Origin: Gammaproteobacteria bacterium
GTDB lineage: Bacteria > Pseudomonadota > Gammaproteobacteria > Eutrophobiales > Eutrophobiaceae
Length of the DNA stretch: 13,164 nt
Assembly: GCA_012270695.1 (NCBI GenBank)
Contig: JAAXHV010000315.1
Coordinates: 1-13,164, forward strand
Direction: 5' to 3'
Positions 1 through 7,342 of this stretch are shown one piece after another; position 1 is the stretch's first letter, and each line of letters begins with the position of its first letter. The position numbers and the translations under genes are program-made. Below the pieces are notes generated by a model. That model worked only from the letters and a program-made list of their open reading frames with translations, was not told the origin of the DNA and searched no databases.

Positions 1-1
1 T

Positions 2-796
2 GGTTTTTTCCTCAAGACCATGCCGGTCTTTTGCGTGGGCTTGAGCGCCGAGGCAGCCGGCGATATAGGCGGGTTTGCCGGCCCGGTGAACGTGCCGGGG
101 GAAACAGCTGTTGCCTGCGTCGAATACCTGCGCAATAACGATATCGACAGCGCGGTGTCCTACAAGATGACCATCGATCATGCTTTTTCCCAAACTATCA
201 GTATTATGTTGGGCAACCTGACGTCACGTCCGCTCATCCCTGTCTTTATCAACTGTATTACGACACCGTTTGTGCCCTTCAGACGCACCCGTATGCTGGG
301 AGAGGCAATTGGAAGGTATGCTCTTACATTGAATAAGAGGGTGTTATTTCTTGCCTCGGGCGGTATGTCACACCACCCTGTCCGATATTATCCGGAACAC
401 GGCATGGGTGAAGAGGAGGTTGAAGCGTGGAAATTATCGGGTGGCGATGATCCAAAATCCCTGACGCCTGCTCAATGGCTGGAACGACTGGAGGTGATGC
501 ACCATGAAGGCGCAGAAATGATCGCGCGCGGTGAGCGCACTGCCAGGGATATGCGTTTGAATGCGGCGTCGGACCGGCGTTTCCTGGAGCTGTTCACGCA
601 GAACAGGCTGGAAGAATACGACGATTGGGATCAGCATGAACTGGTTGAGCAAGGCGGCATCGGTTCCATGGAACTGCATACCTGGATCGCCGCAGCCTGC
701 GCGCACAAGGTTGCCGGCGGCAATTTACCTGTCCTGGATTTCTATACCGTTGCCCCGGAACTCGGTATCGCCGCGGGTATCGTCCATGGGGATTAG
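2..796 (+). CDS. MhpB/LigB-type extradiol ring-cleavage dioxygenase, 5' end outside the window
   Basis: Likely a class III (LigB superfamily) non-haem Fe(II) extradiol dioxygenase, which opens catechol-type rings with O2 next to a hydroxyl. The frame is open from base 2, so the gene starts outside. The internal ATG at 20 is not the start, since GFFLKTMPVFCVG matches the inside of E. coli MhpB (GFFYDVMPPFCLG as I recall it). Taking that Met as MhpB residue 62, the visible acid-base residues fall exactly at MhpB numbers: Asp114-His115 (IDHAFSQ) and His179 (SGGMSHHP). GEAIGRYALTLNKRVLFL is also near-identical to MhpB. A Glu in SMELHTW fits the metal-binding Glu of the family. About 55 N-terminal residues, including the first metal His, are missing. 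Its stop overlaps that of the convergent MetE-like gene by 4 bases. The substrate cannot be read from sequence; similarity to MhpB does not prove 2,3-dihydroxyphenylpropionate. Confidence 0.88.
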   Translation, partial: GFFLKTMPVFCVGLSAEAAGDIGGFAGPVNVPGETAVACVEYLRNNDIDSAVSYKMTIDHAFSQTISIMLGNLTSRPLIPVFINCITTPFVPFRRTRMLGEAIGRYALTLNKRVLFLASGGMSHHPVRYYPEHGMGEEEVEAWKLSGGDDPKSLTPAQWLERLEVMHHEGAEMIARGERTARDMRLNAASDRRFLELFTQNRLEEYDDWDQHELVEQGGIGSMELHTWIAAACAHKVAGGNLPVLDFYTVAPELGIAAGIVHGD

Positions 797-1845
797 CCGG
801 ACAAGGCCTCAGCCGCTTTCCTGTGGCTGGCAAGCAGACCGGGGACGCGTTTCGGGTCGGTGCGGCCCCAGCCGCATTCCGTGCCGACTCCGAAATCTGT
901 TATAAAGTTCTGCGCCACCTCCATGCGTTGCAGGTCGCCGTCCTCGTCATCATAATGTATCAAGCCCAGATAAAGTCTCGCATCGCCTTCGAAGCGTTTT
1001 AACGGTATGAAATAAGCAGGGTCGGTCCGCTCCCTGGGAACCGGGATATGCAGAAAATCCACCTGTCGCCTGACGCCGTCGACAATGCCGTTCATCAGTT
1101 CCACGAGTATGCCCGCATCTTTCGGCATGACCAGGTGCTCATCGTAAGGGGTGCCGTAACACAGGTGATAACCCAGTTTCACGTCTGCCGGCACGGAGTC
1201 GCCCAGCACGGCCAGTTCGGTAAATATCTGCTCTTTGTAGTCCGCGGGTCGATGCGGAAAGTAATTCTCGAAGGTCAGCACTTCCTGGCAGACGTCATAC
1301 TGTATGCACAAGTCTTCATGGGGGATCTTGTCCAGGATCCTGTTCAGGGCATTCAGCAGTGATTTCAGGTAGACGCTCAGGTAATCGTCATAGGCCTTGT
1401 GGCTGACATACATATAGCAACTGGCCATGGGCGTGGGCAGGCAGACCTGGAAGCGGACTTGGTCCGGGATGAGCCCTTCGCTGCGCAATCGTTTAAATAT
1501 GCCGTAGGAGTATTCTGCGGCTTGGTCATACCCCGTTGTAAACTCCACGCTATCAGGATCGATGTCCTCCTTGAAACGCAACAGGGGTAAAGAGCGCAGG
1601 AATTTTCCATCCCACTGGTACAATTTCATTTCCGCTACCGTCGTATCGATTTCCATGGTGGGGTGTTCCAGCAGCATGGTTCTTTGAAAATAAATCCAGC
1701 GTGCCCGTTCACCGGTCTCGCCATCAGGTATTTTGTCAAGGTATGCGCCCAGCTCGGCGCTGATTTCACGAAATACCTGGTCACAGTTGTCCATGGCGAT
1801 ACTGCCGACAAGATGGATGGTATCGGATCCGGCTGTTCGATTCAT
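793..1845 (-). CDS. Stand-alone MetE-like (cobalamin-independent methionine synthase C-terminal fold) protein
   Basis: A 350-residue protein that I read as a single TIM barrel of the MetE/UROD superfamily, without the N-terminal half of E. coli-type MetE. Evidence: an N-terminal VGSIAM and IPDGETGERARW segment (14-50); IQYDVCQEVL (181-190) where MetE has the IQ-x-DEPALRE strand; GYHLCYG (225-231), whose His227-x-Cys229 matches the MetE zinc pair in HMCYC; and GTECGWGRTDP (321-331), whose Cys324 matches the last zinc Cys. A zinc-bound thiolate suggests methyl transfer to or from a thiol. The Glu of the MetE DEP motif is Val here, so ordinary methionine synthesis is doubtful. The ATG at 1845 has only a weak upstream purine stretch. 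The gene is divergent from the class V PLP gene and convergent with the dioxygenase, so a catabolic demethylation role is conceivable but unproven. An archaeal-like MetE or a corrinoid methyltransferase relative are alternatives. Confidence 0.7.
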   Translation of the reverse strand: MNRTAGSDTIHLVGSIAMDNCDQVFREISAELGAYLDKIPDGETGERARWIYFQRTMLLEHPTMEIDTTVAEMKLYQWDGKFLRSLPLLRFKEDIDPDSVEFTTGYDQAAEYSYGIFKRLRSEGLIPDQVRFQVCLPTPMASCYMYVSHKAYDDYLSVYLKSLLNALNRILDKIPHEDLCIQYDVCQEVLTFENYFPHRPADYKEQIFTELAVLGDSVPADVKLGYHLCYGTPYDEHLVMPKDAGILVELMNGIVDGVRRQVDFLHIPVPRERTDPAYFIPLKRFEGDARLYLGLIHYDDEDGDLQRMEVAQNFITDFGVGTECGWGRTDPKRVPGLLASHRKAAEALSG

Positions 1846-1871
1846 CGCTGTTTCTCAGATATCGAAGACAT

Positions 1872-1886
1872 GAGGTATCATACCTC
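1872..1886. promoter_or_regulatory. Palindromic operator candidate between divergent genes
   Basis: GAGGTATCATACCTC is a perfect palindrome with 7-base arms around one central C. It lies in the 64 bases between the divergent starts of the MetE-like gene (1845) and the class V PLP gene (1910). TATCAT on the plus strand and TATGAT on the minus strand resemble -10 hexamers, but I see no convincing -35 for either. A repressor or activator bound here could control both directions. No regulator gene is in the window, and I do not recognise the site as that of a named family. Confidence 0.45.
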
Positions 1887-1909
1887 GCAGGTTACGTGAT
1901 GACGGAAAT

Positions 1910-3046
1910 ATGTTGAACACTGACATTATACAGAAGGAATTTCCTCAGGCTGAAGGATTAAAATACCTGAATCACGCGGCGGTAGCCCCATGGCCCAAAC
2001 GAACCAAAGACGCCGTCGTTGCTTTTGCTCACGAGAATATCACCTACGGCGCAAGCCGTTACCACTTGTTTAACGAAAAGGAAGATCAGCTGCGCCGTCA
2101 GCTTCAGGTTCTTATCAACGCCCCTTCAATCAATGATATCGCCCTGCTGAAAAACACTTCGGAAGCCCTCTCTGTGGTTGCAGCGGGGATTAAATGGAAA
2201 ACCGGTGACAACGTCGTCACATCCGCGGAAGAATTCCCTTCAAACTGGATTCCCTGGGATGCGCAAATAGTGCATGGCGTGTCCTTAAAGAAAGTGGATA
2301 TCAGGAACGAACGCCCGGAACAGGTATTGATGGATGCCTGCGATAAGCGCACTCGGGTATTGACCGTCAGTTCTGTACAGTTCAGCAGCGGCATACGGCT
2401 GGATTTGGAGGTCCTGGGTGATTTTTGCAAGGCAAACGGCATCCTTTTTTGTGTTGACGCCATTCAAAGCATTGGCGCCCATGCCATGGACGTGCAGAAA
2501 ATACAGGCCGACCTGGTCATGGCCGATGGCCACAAGTGGATGTTGGGCCCCGAAGGTTTAGCCCTGTTTTATTCCAATGCAGCGATACGTGATGAGTTAA
2601 ACCTGTACCAGTATGGCTGGCACATGACCTCAACTCCCGATGACTACGACATCACATCCTGGCAACCGGCAACCAGCGCTAAACGGTTTGAACCGGGTTC
2701 CAACAACCTGCTGGGCATCCATGCCTTGTCCGCCAGTCTGAGCCTGATTGAAGAACTGGGTATGGCGGCTATCGAAAAGGAACTGGCTGTGAAAGTTTCC
2801 TATCTTATGGACAAGCTGACGAAGCTGGACCGGGTGAGTCTCATTACCCCCACCAACCCCCGGCAACGAGCGGGTATTGTGGCTTTCCAGGTTGCCGGAG
2901 CCGACCTGCGGGAATTGCATAAGCGACTGCTGGAAGACCGGGTTATATGCGCCTATCGGGGCGGCGCTATCCGTTTTTCACCCCACTACTATACCAGCAT
3001 GCAATGTCTTGATAATTCACTTGATGTTTTATCTGTAAATATATAA
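1910..3046 (+). CDS. Class V PLP-dependent aminotransferase / cysteine desulfurase-like enzyme
   Basis: A 378-residue fold-type I PLP enzyme of the class V family (SufS/NifS, isopenicillin N epimerase-like, kynureninase relatives). Visible signature parts: YLNHAAVAPWP (19-29), the usual N-terminal substrate loop; NTSEAL (82-87), the phosphate-binding turn; CVDAIQSIGA (181-190), with Asp183 to pair with the pyridine nitrogen; and ADGHKWMLGPEG (205-216), with Lys209 as the Schiff-base lysine. PGSNNLLGI near residue 265 is also typical. I see no clear SufS/NifS catalytic Cys loop, so a general sulfur-donor role is unlikely; a lyase, transaminase or epimerase on a small amino acid is more probable. 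It starts at ATG 1910 just after the palindrome, with a weak ribosome site (ACGGAAAT), and is followed after 39 bases by the glxB-like gene with no terminator between, so it likely leads the operon. Substrate unknown. Confidence 0.82.
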   Translation: MLNTDIIQKEFPQAEGLKYLNHAAVAPWPKRTKDAVVAFAHENITYGASRYHLFNEKEDQLRRQLQVLINAPSINDIALLKNTSEALSVVAAGIKWKTGDNVVTSAEEFPSNWIPWDAQIVHGVSLKKVDIRNERPEQVLMDACDKRTRVLTVSSVQFSSGIRLDLEVLGDFCKANGILFCVDAIQSIGAHAMDVQKIQADLVMADGHKWMLGPEGLALFYSNAAIRDELNLYQYGWHMTSTPDDYDITSWQPATSAKRFEPGSNNLLGIHALSASLSLIEELGMAAIEKELAVKVSYLMDKLTKLDRVSLITPTNPRQRAGIVAFQVAGADLRELHKRLLEDRVICAYRGGAIRFSPHYYTSMQCLDNSLDVLSVNI

Positions 3047-3072
3047 TGTTGAAAAACCAACCTGACTTACCC

Positions 3073-3088
3073 GGAGAGATGTAATTTG
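3073..3088 (+). promoter_or_regulatory. Ribosome binding site and TTG start of glxB, with an intervening ATG-TAA
   Basis: GGAGAG (3073-3078) is followed by 7 bases and the TTG at 3086. TTG is chosen because the next codon must be Cys, the nucleophile of class II amidotransferases (Met-Cys-Gly-Ile). Between the two lies ATG-TAA (3079-3084), a start directly followed by a stop in another frame. It touches the Shine-Dalgarno sequence, so it is probably a poor start itself. Confidence 0.6.
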
Positions 3089-3982
3089 TGCGGCATCGTA
3101 GGCTTGTTTGCTAAATCGCAAGCGGTAAAAACCGAACTGGGATCTCACCTGTCCAATATGTTAATTCAGATGACGGAAAGGGGACCGGACAGTGCCGGTA
3201 TTGCCGTCTATCGCAACCCGGTAAATGCGGGATGCACCAAATTCACGCTTCTGGCGCCGGACGACAACTATAACTGGGACTATGTAAGAAGCAGGTTCAC
3301 CGAGTATATCGATGCTGAACCGGATCTCCTCGTGTACGCGAATCATGCAGTGTTAACCCTGGATGGTGAGCGCCAGGGTATTTATGAATGGTTTTATACG
3401 CAGTTTCCCGAGTTGTATATCAACAGTTCCGGTACGGCGATTGAAATTTATAAAGATAAAGGGCTCCCGGCAAACGTCCTGGAGCGGCTTGATGTGAAAC
3501 AGTTTACCGGCACGCATGCACTGGGCCACTCCCGCATGGCAACAGAAAGCGCAGTGACGATCCAACACTCTCACCCCTTCTCCACCGGACAGGACCTATG
3601 CCTTGTACATAATGGGTCATTATCCAACCACAATCGGTTGCGTGAGGAGTTGCAAAAACACGGCATAATTTTCAGGACGGATAACGACAGCGAAGTTGCC
3701 GCCGGTTATCTGATGTATCGCCTGCGTCGGGGTGACAGCCTGGACGATGCCCTGGAAAGTGCGCTTGAAGATCTGGATGGTTTTTACACTTTTGCTATCG
3801 GCACACGAAAAGGCTTTGCGGTGTTACGCGATCCGATCGCCTGTAAACCTGCGGTTATGGCGGAAACCGATGAATGGGTGGCGATGGCATCGGAATACCG
3901 TGGCATCGCCGTTCTACCCGGCGCTGAGCGGGCTGATTACTGGGAACCAGAGCCGGGCAAGGTATACAGCTGGAGTCATTGA
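3086..3982 (+). CDS. glxB: Class II glutamine amidotransferase subunit, GlxB/MgsA type
   Basis: A 298-residue Ntn-type amidotransferase, equivalent to the N-terminal domain of glutamate synthase as a separate subunit. It should hydrolyse glutamine or another gamma-glutamyl amide and pass the released amine to the partner subunits. Cys2, exposed after Met removal, is the nucleophile; RGPDSAGIAVY (32-42), Arg150 in GHSRMATES, the oxyanion pair Asn176-Gly177 in LVHNGS, and Asp201 in TDNDSEV are the other expected active-site parts. About 100 residues lie between the RGPDSAGI and GHSRMAT motifs, longer than in PurF, which fits GlxB-like proteins. The stop TGA is followed at once by the ATG of glxC, whose ribosome site (GGAG, 3972-3975) lies inside this gene, so translation is probably coupled. 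GlxB (rhizobia) and MgsA (N-methylglutamate synthase) cannot be told apart from sequence alone. Confidence 0.85.
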   Translation: MCGIVGLFAKSQAVKTELGSHLSNMLIQMTERGPDSAGIAVYRNPVNAGCTKFTLLAPDDNYNWDYVRSRFTEYIDAEPDLLVYANHAVLTLDGERQGIYEWFYTQFPELYINSSGTAIEIYKDKGLPANVLERLDVKQFTGTHALGHSRMATESAVTIQHSHPFSTGQDLCLVHNGSLSNHNRLREELQKHGIIFRTDNDSEVAAGYLMYRLRRGDSLDDALESALEDLDGFYTFAIGTRKGFAVLRDPIACKPAVMAETDEWVAMASEYRGIAVLPGAERADYWEPEPGKVYSWSH

Positions 3983-4672
3983 ATGCTCACAGAGGTCGAT
4001 CTGGCAAAAAGTAGTGTGCGCACATTGAACGCACGTTTGCATAAGCAGACGGATAAAAATCGTGAAACTGGTTGGCGTATCCTGAATCCCGGAGGACGGC
4101 ACAACATCGCGGTCGGGATTAATGCGGCGTTAACGGTCCGCATCGAAGGTCATACGGGCTACTACTGCGCCGGCATGAATCAGCATGCAACGATCACGGT
4201 GCATGGCAACGTGGGGCCTGGCGTCGCTGAAAATATGATGTCAGGGGTTGTACATGTGACTGGCAACGCCTCCCAGTATGCCGGCGCTACAGCGCATGGA
4301 GGGTTACTCGTTATAGAAGGTAATACAAGCTCCAGGTGCGGCATTTCCATGAAGGGTATCGATATCGTTGTCAAGGGGTCGGTCGGCCACCTGAGCGCAT
4401 TTATGGCACAAGCGGGAAGGTTGGTTATTTGTGGTGATGCAGGAGATGCCCTGGGTGATTCACTGTACGAGGCGCGCATTTATCTCAAGGGGAAAACTGC
4501 CGGTCTGGGTATGGATTGTATCCAGAAGCCGATGCGAGAGCAACACCTGGTCGAGTTGAATAATTTACTGCAAAAAGCCGGAATTACTGGTATGGATGCT
4601 TCCGGTTTTCGGCGTTACGGCTCTGCCCGCAAGTTGTATCACTTTGATGTCGATAATGTGGATTCATATTAG
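3983..4672 (+). CDS. glxC: GXGXG-domain subunit of a glutamate-synthase-like complex, GlxC/MgsB type
   Basis: A 229-residue protein equivalent to the C-terminal beta-helix domain of glutamate synthase GltB, also found in FwdC/FmdC. The right-handed helix shows as repeats with spaced glycines: ITVHGNVGPGVAENM, VHVTGNASQYAGATA, LVIEGNTSSRCGISM, IVVKGSVGHLSAFMA and LVICGDAGDALGDSL, spanning roughly residues 70-160. The domain is structural: in GltB it packs against the FMN and amidotransferase domains around the internal ammonia channel. It has no catalytic residues of its own. The C-terminal third (about 175-229) is a non-repeat tail ending in YHFDVDNVDSY. It starts immediately after the glxB stop and ends 5 bases before glxD, as expected for three subunits made together. 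The family assignment is solid; the complex's substrate is inferred from the neighbours. Confidence 0.84.
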   Translation: MLTEVDLAKSSVRTLNARLHKQTDKNRETGWRILNPGGRHNIAVGINAALTVRIEGHTGYYCAGMNQHATITVHGNVGPGVAENMMSGVVHVTGNASQYAGATAHGGLLVIEGNTSSRCGISMKGIDIVVKGSVGHLSAFMAQAGRLVICGDAGDALGDSLYEARIYLKGKTAGLGMDCIQKPMREQHLVELNNLLQKAGITGMDASGFRRYGSARKLYHFDVDNVDSY

Positions 4673-4677
4673 CAGCT

Positions 4678-6006
4678 ATGTCTGTTGAAGAAAAAAAGGC
4701 GTGGTTACGTGAATCTGCAACGTTTTCGCGGCCGGTTATTGCTGAAATCCAACGGGCTGCCAATACGGGAATATACGATATACGTGGTTTTGGCGCAAAA
4801 CGCCAGCTTCCCACGTTCGATGACCTGGTTTTTCTCGGAGCGAGTATGTCCCGCTATCCCCTTGAGGGTTATCGTGAACGCTGTGCTACCAATGTCACCC
4901 TGGGAACGCGCTTTGCGAAAAAACCCGTTGAACTGAAAATTCCGATCACGATTGCCGGGATGAGTTTTGGGGCATTGTCGGCGCCGGCCAAAGAGGCGCT
5001 TGGACGCGGGGCTTCTGCTGTGGGCACCAGCACCACGACTGGCGACGGCGGTATGACGCCGGAGGAACGCGAACATTCCGAGATACTGGTGTACCAGCTT
5101 TTGCCATCCCGCTATGGTATGAACCCGGACGATTTACGTAAGGCTGATGCATTGGAGGTGGTAGTAGGACAGGGAGCAAAACCTGGCGGTGGCGGCATGT
5201 TGCTGGGCCAGAAAATAAGCCAGCGCGTTGCTGAGATGCGCGATTTGCCTGAGGGCATTGACCAGCGCAGCGCCTGCCGTCATCCGGACTGGACCGGCCC
5301 TGATGATTTGGCAATCAAAATTCAGGAACTGCGTGAAATTACTGACTGGGAAAAACCGGTACACATCAAAATCGGCGCGAGCCGGACTTATTTCGATACC
5401 ATGCTTGCCATAAAGTCTGGCGCTGACGTGATTGTGCTGGATGGTATGCAGGGAGGCACCGCAGCAACACAGGATGTATTTATCGAGCACGTGGGTATCC
5501 CTACCATGCCGGCAGTGAGACTGGCAGTGGAAGCATTAAAAGAAATGGACCTGCACCGCAAAGTCCAGCTAATCGTTTCCGGCGGTATCCGCAGCGGCGC
5601 AGATGTAGCCAAAGCGCTGGCGCTAGGCGCCGATGCGGTATCCATCGGCACTGCAGCTTTGATAGCGCTGGGTGATAACAGTCCGGAATATGAGAAAGAA
5701 TATAACCAGTTAGGTACCTCAGCCGGATACTACGATGACTACCAGGAAGGAAAGGACCCGGCTGGCATCTCCACACAGTATGACGAACTTGCCGAGCGGT
5801 TTGACCCTGTCAAGGGGGGACGCCGTCTGGCGAATTACCTGCGTGTATTGACACTGGAAACCCAGACACTGGCACGCGCCTGTGGCAAAAGCCACGTACA
5901 CAACCTCGAACCAGAAGATCTGGTGGCGCTGACCATTGAAGCGGCTGCCATGGCAAAGGTTCCACTTGCGGGAACCGACTGGATTCCAGGTAGTAACAAA
6001 CCATGA
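4678..6006 (+). CDS. glxD: FMN-binding glutamate-synthase-domain subunit, GlxD/MgsC type, lacking Fe-S cysteines
   Basis: A 442-residue protein matching the FMN barrel of glutamate synthase, where an imino intermediate of a 2-oxo acid and the transferred amine is reduced. Conserved parts: ITIAGMSFGALS (91-101), TTTGDGGMTPEE (119-130, the GltB SGEGGEDP loop), GQGAKPGGGGMLLG (164-177, the GltB KPGEGGQLPG loop), VLDGMQGGTAA (253-263), and SGGIRSGADVAKALALGAD (301-319, phosphate site for FMN). GltB binds a 3Fe-4S cluster through C-x4-C-PVG-x-C-TQ. Here that stretch reads YQEGKDPAGISTQ (355-367), with Tyr, Asp and Ser at the three Cys positions. The only cysteines are 69, 200 and 402, far apart in sequence. 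Electrons must therefore reach FMN another way. I recall that some GlxD-like proteins share this pattern, so it may mark a subfamily. No strong ribosome site; it follows glxC by 5 bases. Confidence 0.85.
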   Translation: MSVEEKKAWLRESATFSRPVIAEIQRAANTGIYDIRGFGAKRQLPTFDDLVFLGASMSRYPLEGYRERCATNVTLGTRFAKKPVELKIPITIAGMSFGALSAPAKEALGRGASAVGTSTTTGDGGMTPEEREHSEILVYQLLPSRYGMNPDDLRKADALEVVVGQGAKPGGGGMLLGQKISQRVAEMRDLPEGIDQRSACRHPDWTGPDDLAIKIQELREITDWEKPVHIKIGASRTYFDTMLAIKSGADVIVLDGMQGGTAATQDVFIEHVGIPTMPAVRLAVEALKEMDLHRKVQLIVSGGIRSGADVAKALALGADAVSIGTAALIALGDNSPEYEKEYNQLGTSAGYYDDYQEGKDPAGISTQYDELAERFDPVKGGRRLANYLRVLTLETQTLARACGKSHVHNLEPEDLVALTIEAAAMAKVPLAGTDWIPGSNKP

Positions 6007-6024
6007 ATTAATGAGAGAGTCCGC

Positions 6025-6030
6025 GAGGTG
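6025..6030 (+). promoter_or_regulatory. Ribosome binding site setting the glnT start
   Basis: GAGGTG lies 4 bases before the ATG at 6035. This start gives MTTDLAQVAKQRDIQYFLIS, which aligns with GlnT N-termini. The frame is open further upstream to 5936 inside glxD, and another ATG is at 6011, but neither gives family-like residues. Confidence 0.6.
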
Positions 6031-6034
6031 GATT

Positions 6035-7342
6035 ATGACAACTGACTTGGCCCAGGTTGCAAAACAAAGAGACATCCAATACTTTTTGATCAGTTTTGTT
6101 GATCTGTTTGGTACATTAAGGGCAAAACTGGTTCCGGTTCGCGCTATTCAGGACATGCAGAGAGAGGGGGCCGGATTTGCCGGTTTCGCTGCCTGGCTGG
6201 ATATGACACCTGCTGATCCCGATATGTTCGGTGTGCCTGATCCGGACAGCCTGATTCAACTGCCCTGGAAACCTGAAGTTGGCTGGCTGGCGGCCGACCT
6301 GTTGATGAATGGCAAGGAAGTAGAGGCCTCACCACGCATCGTGTTGAAACGGCAACTGGCCAAGGCGGAAACAGCCGGCTATCGAATGATGACCGGCGTG
6401 GAATGCGAATATTTCCTGGTGAACCAGGAAGGTACCGCCATCTCTGATCCCGCTGATATACAAAGCAAGCCTTGCTATGATCAGCAGGCCTTGATGCGCC
6501 GTTATCCGGTCGTGAAGGAAATTTGTGATTGTATGCTGGAACTGGAGTGGGGGCCTTACCAGAACGATCACGAAGATGCCAATGGTCAGTTCGAGATGAA
6601 CTGGGACTATAGCGATGCCTTAAAAACGGCCGACCGTCATGCCTTTTTCAAATTTATGGTAAAGACTATTGCGGAAAAGCATGGCATCAGGGCGACGTTC
6701 ATGCCTAAACCGTTTGCCAACCTTACCGGTAATGGTTGTCATACCCATGTCTCACTTTGGGATGAAACCGGAGGCGAGAACCTGTTCCTGGAAAACAACG
6801 ACAAACTCGGTTTGTCAGAACTCGCTTACCGGTTTCTGGGCGGTATCATGCACAACGCCACCGCGCTGTGTTCCTTCTTTAACCCGACAGTGAACAGCTA
6901 TAAACGTATTGATGCGCCACGCACTTTGTCGGGCGCCAGTTGGTCTCCCAGTTCCGTCACCTATACCGGAAATAACCGTACACACATGATCCGGGTACCT
7001 GATGCGGGCCGGTTTGAACTACGTCTGATGGACGGCTCGACGAATCCTTATTTGTCGCAGGCGGGTATTCTGGCTGCCGGTCTGGACGGAATAGAAAACC
7101 AGCGCGACCCGGGGGAACCACTGCACATCGATATGTACGCAGAGGGACATAAAGTCGAGTCTGCAAAGAAATTGCCAGCTACACTCCTGGATGCATTGCG
7201 GCTGTTGGAAGAAAGCCAGGTGTTACGCAGCAGGATGGGAGATGAATTTATTGACTCCTATATCAAGTTAAAGATGCAGGATTGGCGGCAATATACTGCT
7301 CATCTCAGTGATTGGGAACGCAAAAATACACTGGACTGTTGA
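6035..7342 (+). CDS. glnT: Type III glutamine synthetase-like gamma-glutamyl amide ligase, GlnT/GmaS type
   Basis: A 435-residue glutamine-synthetase-fold ligase that joins ammonia or an amine to the gamma-carboxyl of glutamate using ATP. The N-terminal beta-grasp includes YFLISFVDLFGTLRAKLVP (16-34). Catalytic parts: Glu123 and Glu125 in GVECEYF, Glu187 in ANGQFEMNW, His236-x-His238 in NGCHTHVS, NRTHMIRVP (314-322), Glu328/Arg330 in RFELR, and NPYL (337-340). The length and several runs, such as CYDQQALMRRY and LGWGPYQ-like EWGPYQNDHEDANGQFEMNW, match rhizobial GlnT as I remember it. Methylotroph GmaS, which makes gamma-glutamylmethylamide, belongs to the same group, so the amine could be ammonia, methylamine or another. 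Its place directly after glxBCD (28 bases) says its product feeds that complex. The first residues of a cut-off FAD gene overlap its end. Confidence 0.87.
   Translation: MTTDLAQVAKQRDIQYFLISFVDLFGTLRAKLVPVRAIQDMQREGAGFAGFAAWLDMTPADPDMFGVPDPDSLIQLPWKPEVGWLAADLLMNGKEVEASPRIVLKRQLAKAETAGYRMMTGVECEYFLVNQEGTAISDPADIQSKPCYDQQALMRRYPVVKEICDCMLELEWGPYQNDHEDANGQFEMNWDYSDALKTADRHAFFKFMVKTIAEKHGIRATFMPKPFANLTGNGCHTHVSLWDETGGENLFLENNDKLGLSELAYRFLGGIMHNATALCSFFNPTVNSYKRIDAPRTLSGASWSPSSVTYTGNNRTHMIRVPDAGRFELRLMDGSTNPYLSQAGILAAGLDGIENQRDPGEPLHIDMYAEGHKVESAKKLPATLLDALRLLEESQVLRSRMGDEFIDSYIKLKMQDWRQYTAHLSDWERKNTLDC

Noticed and set aside
4705..5076. Minus-strand open frame over the start of glxD
   Set aside because: Arg- and Ser-rich low-information sequence opposite a well conserved gene; a reading-frame shadow.
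5936..6034. Longer N-terminus for the glnT gene starting inside glxD
   Set aside because: The extra 33 residues are unlike GlnT proteins, while ATG 6035 has a ribosome site and a family-like beginning.
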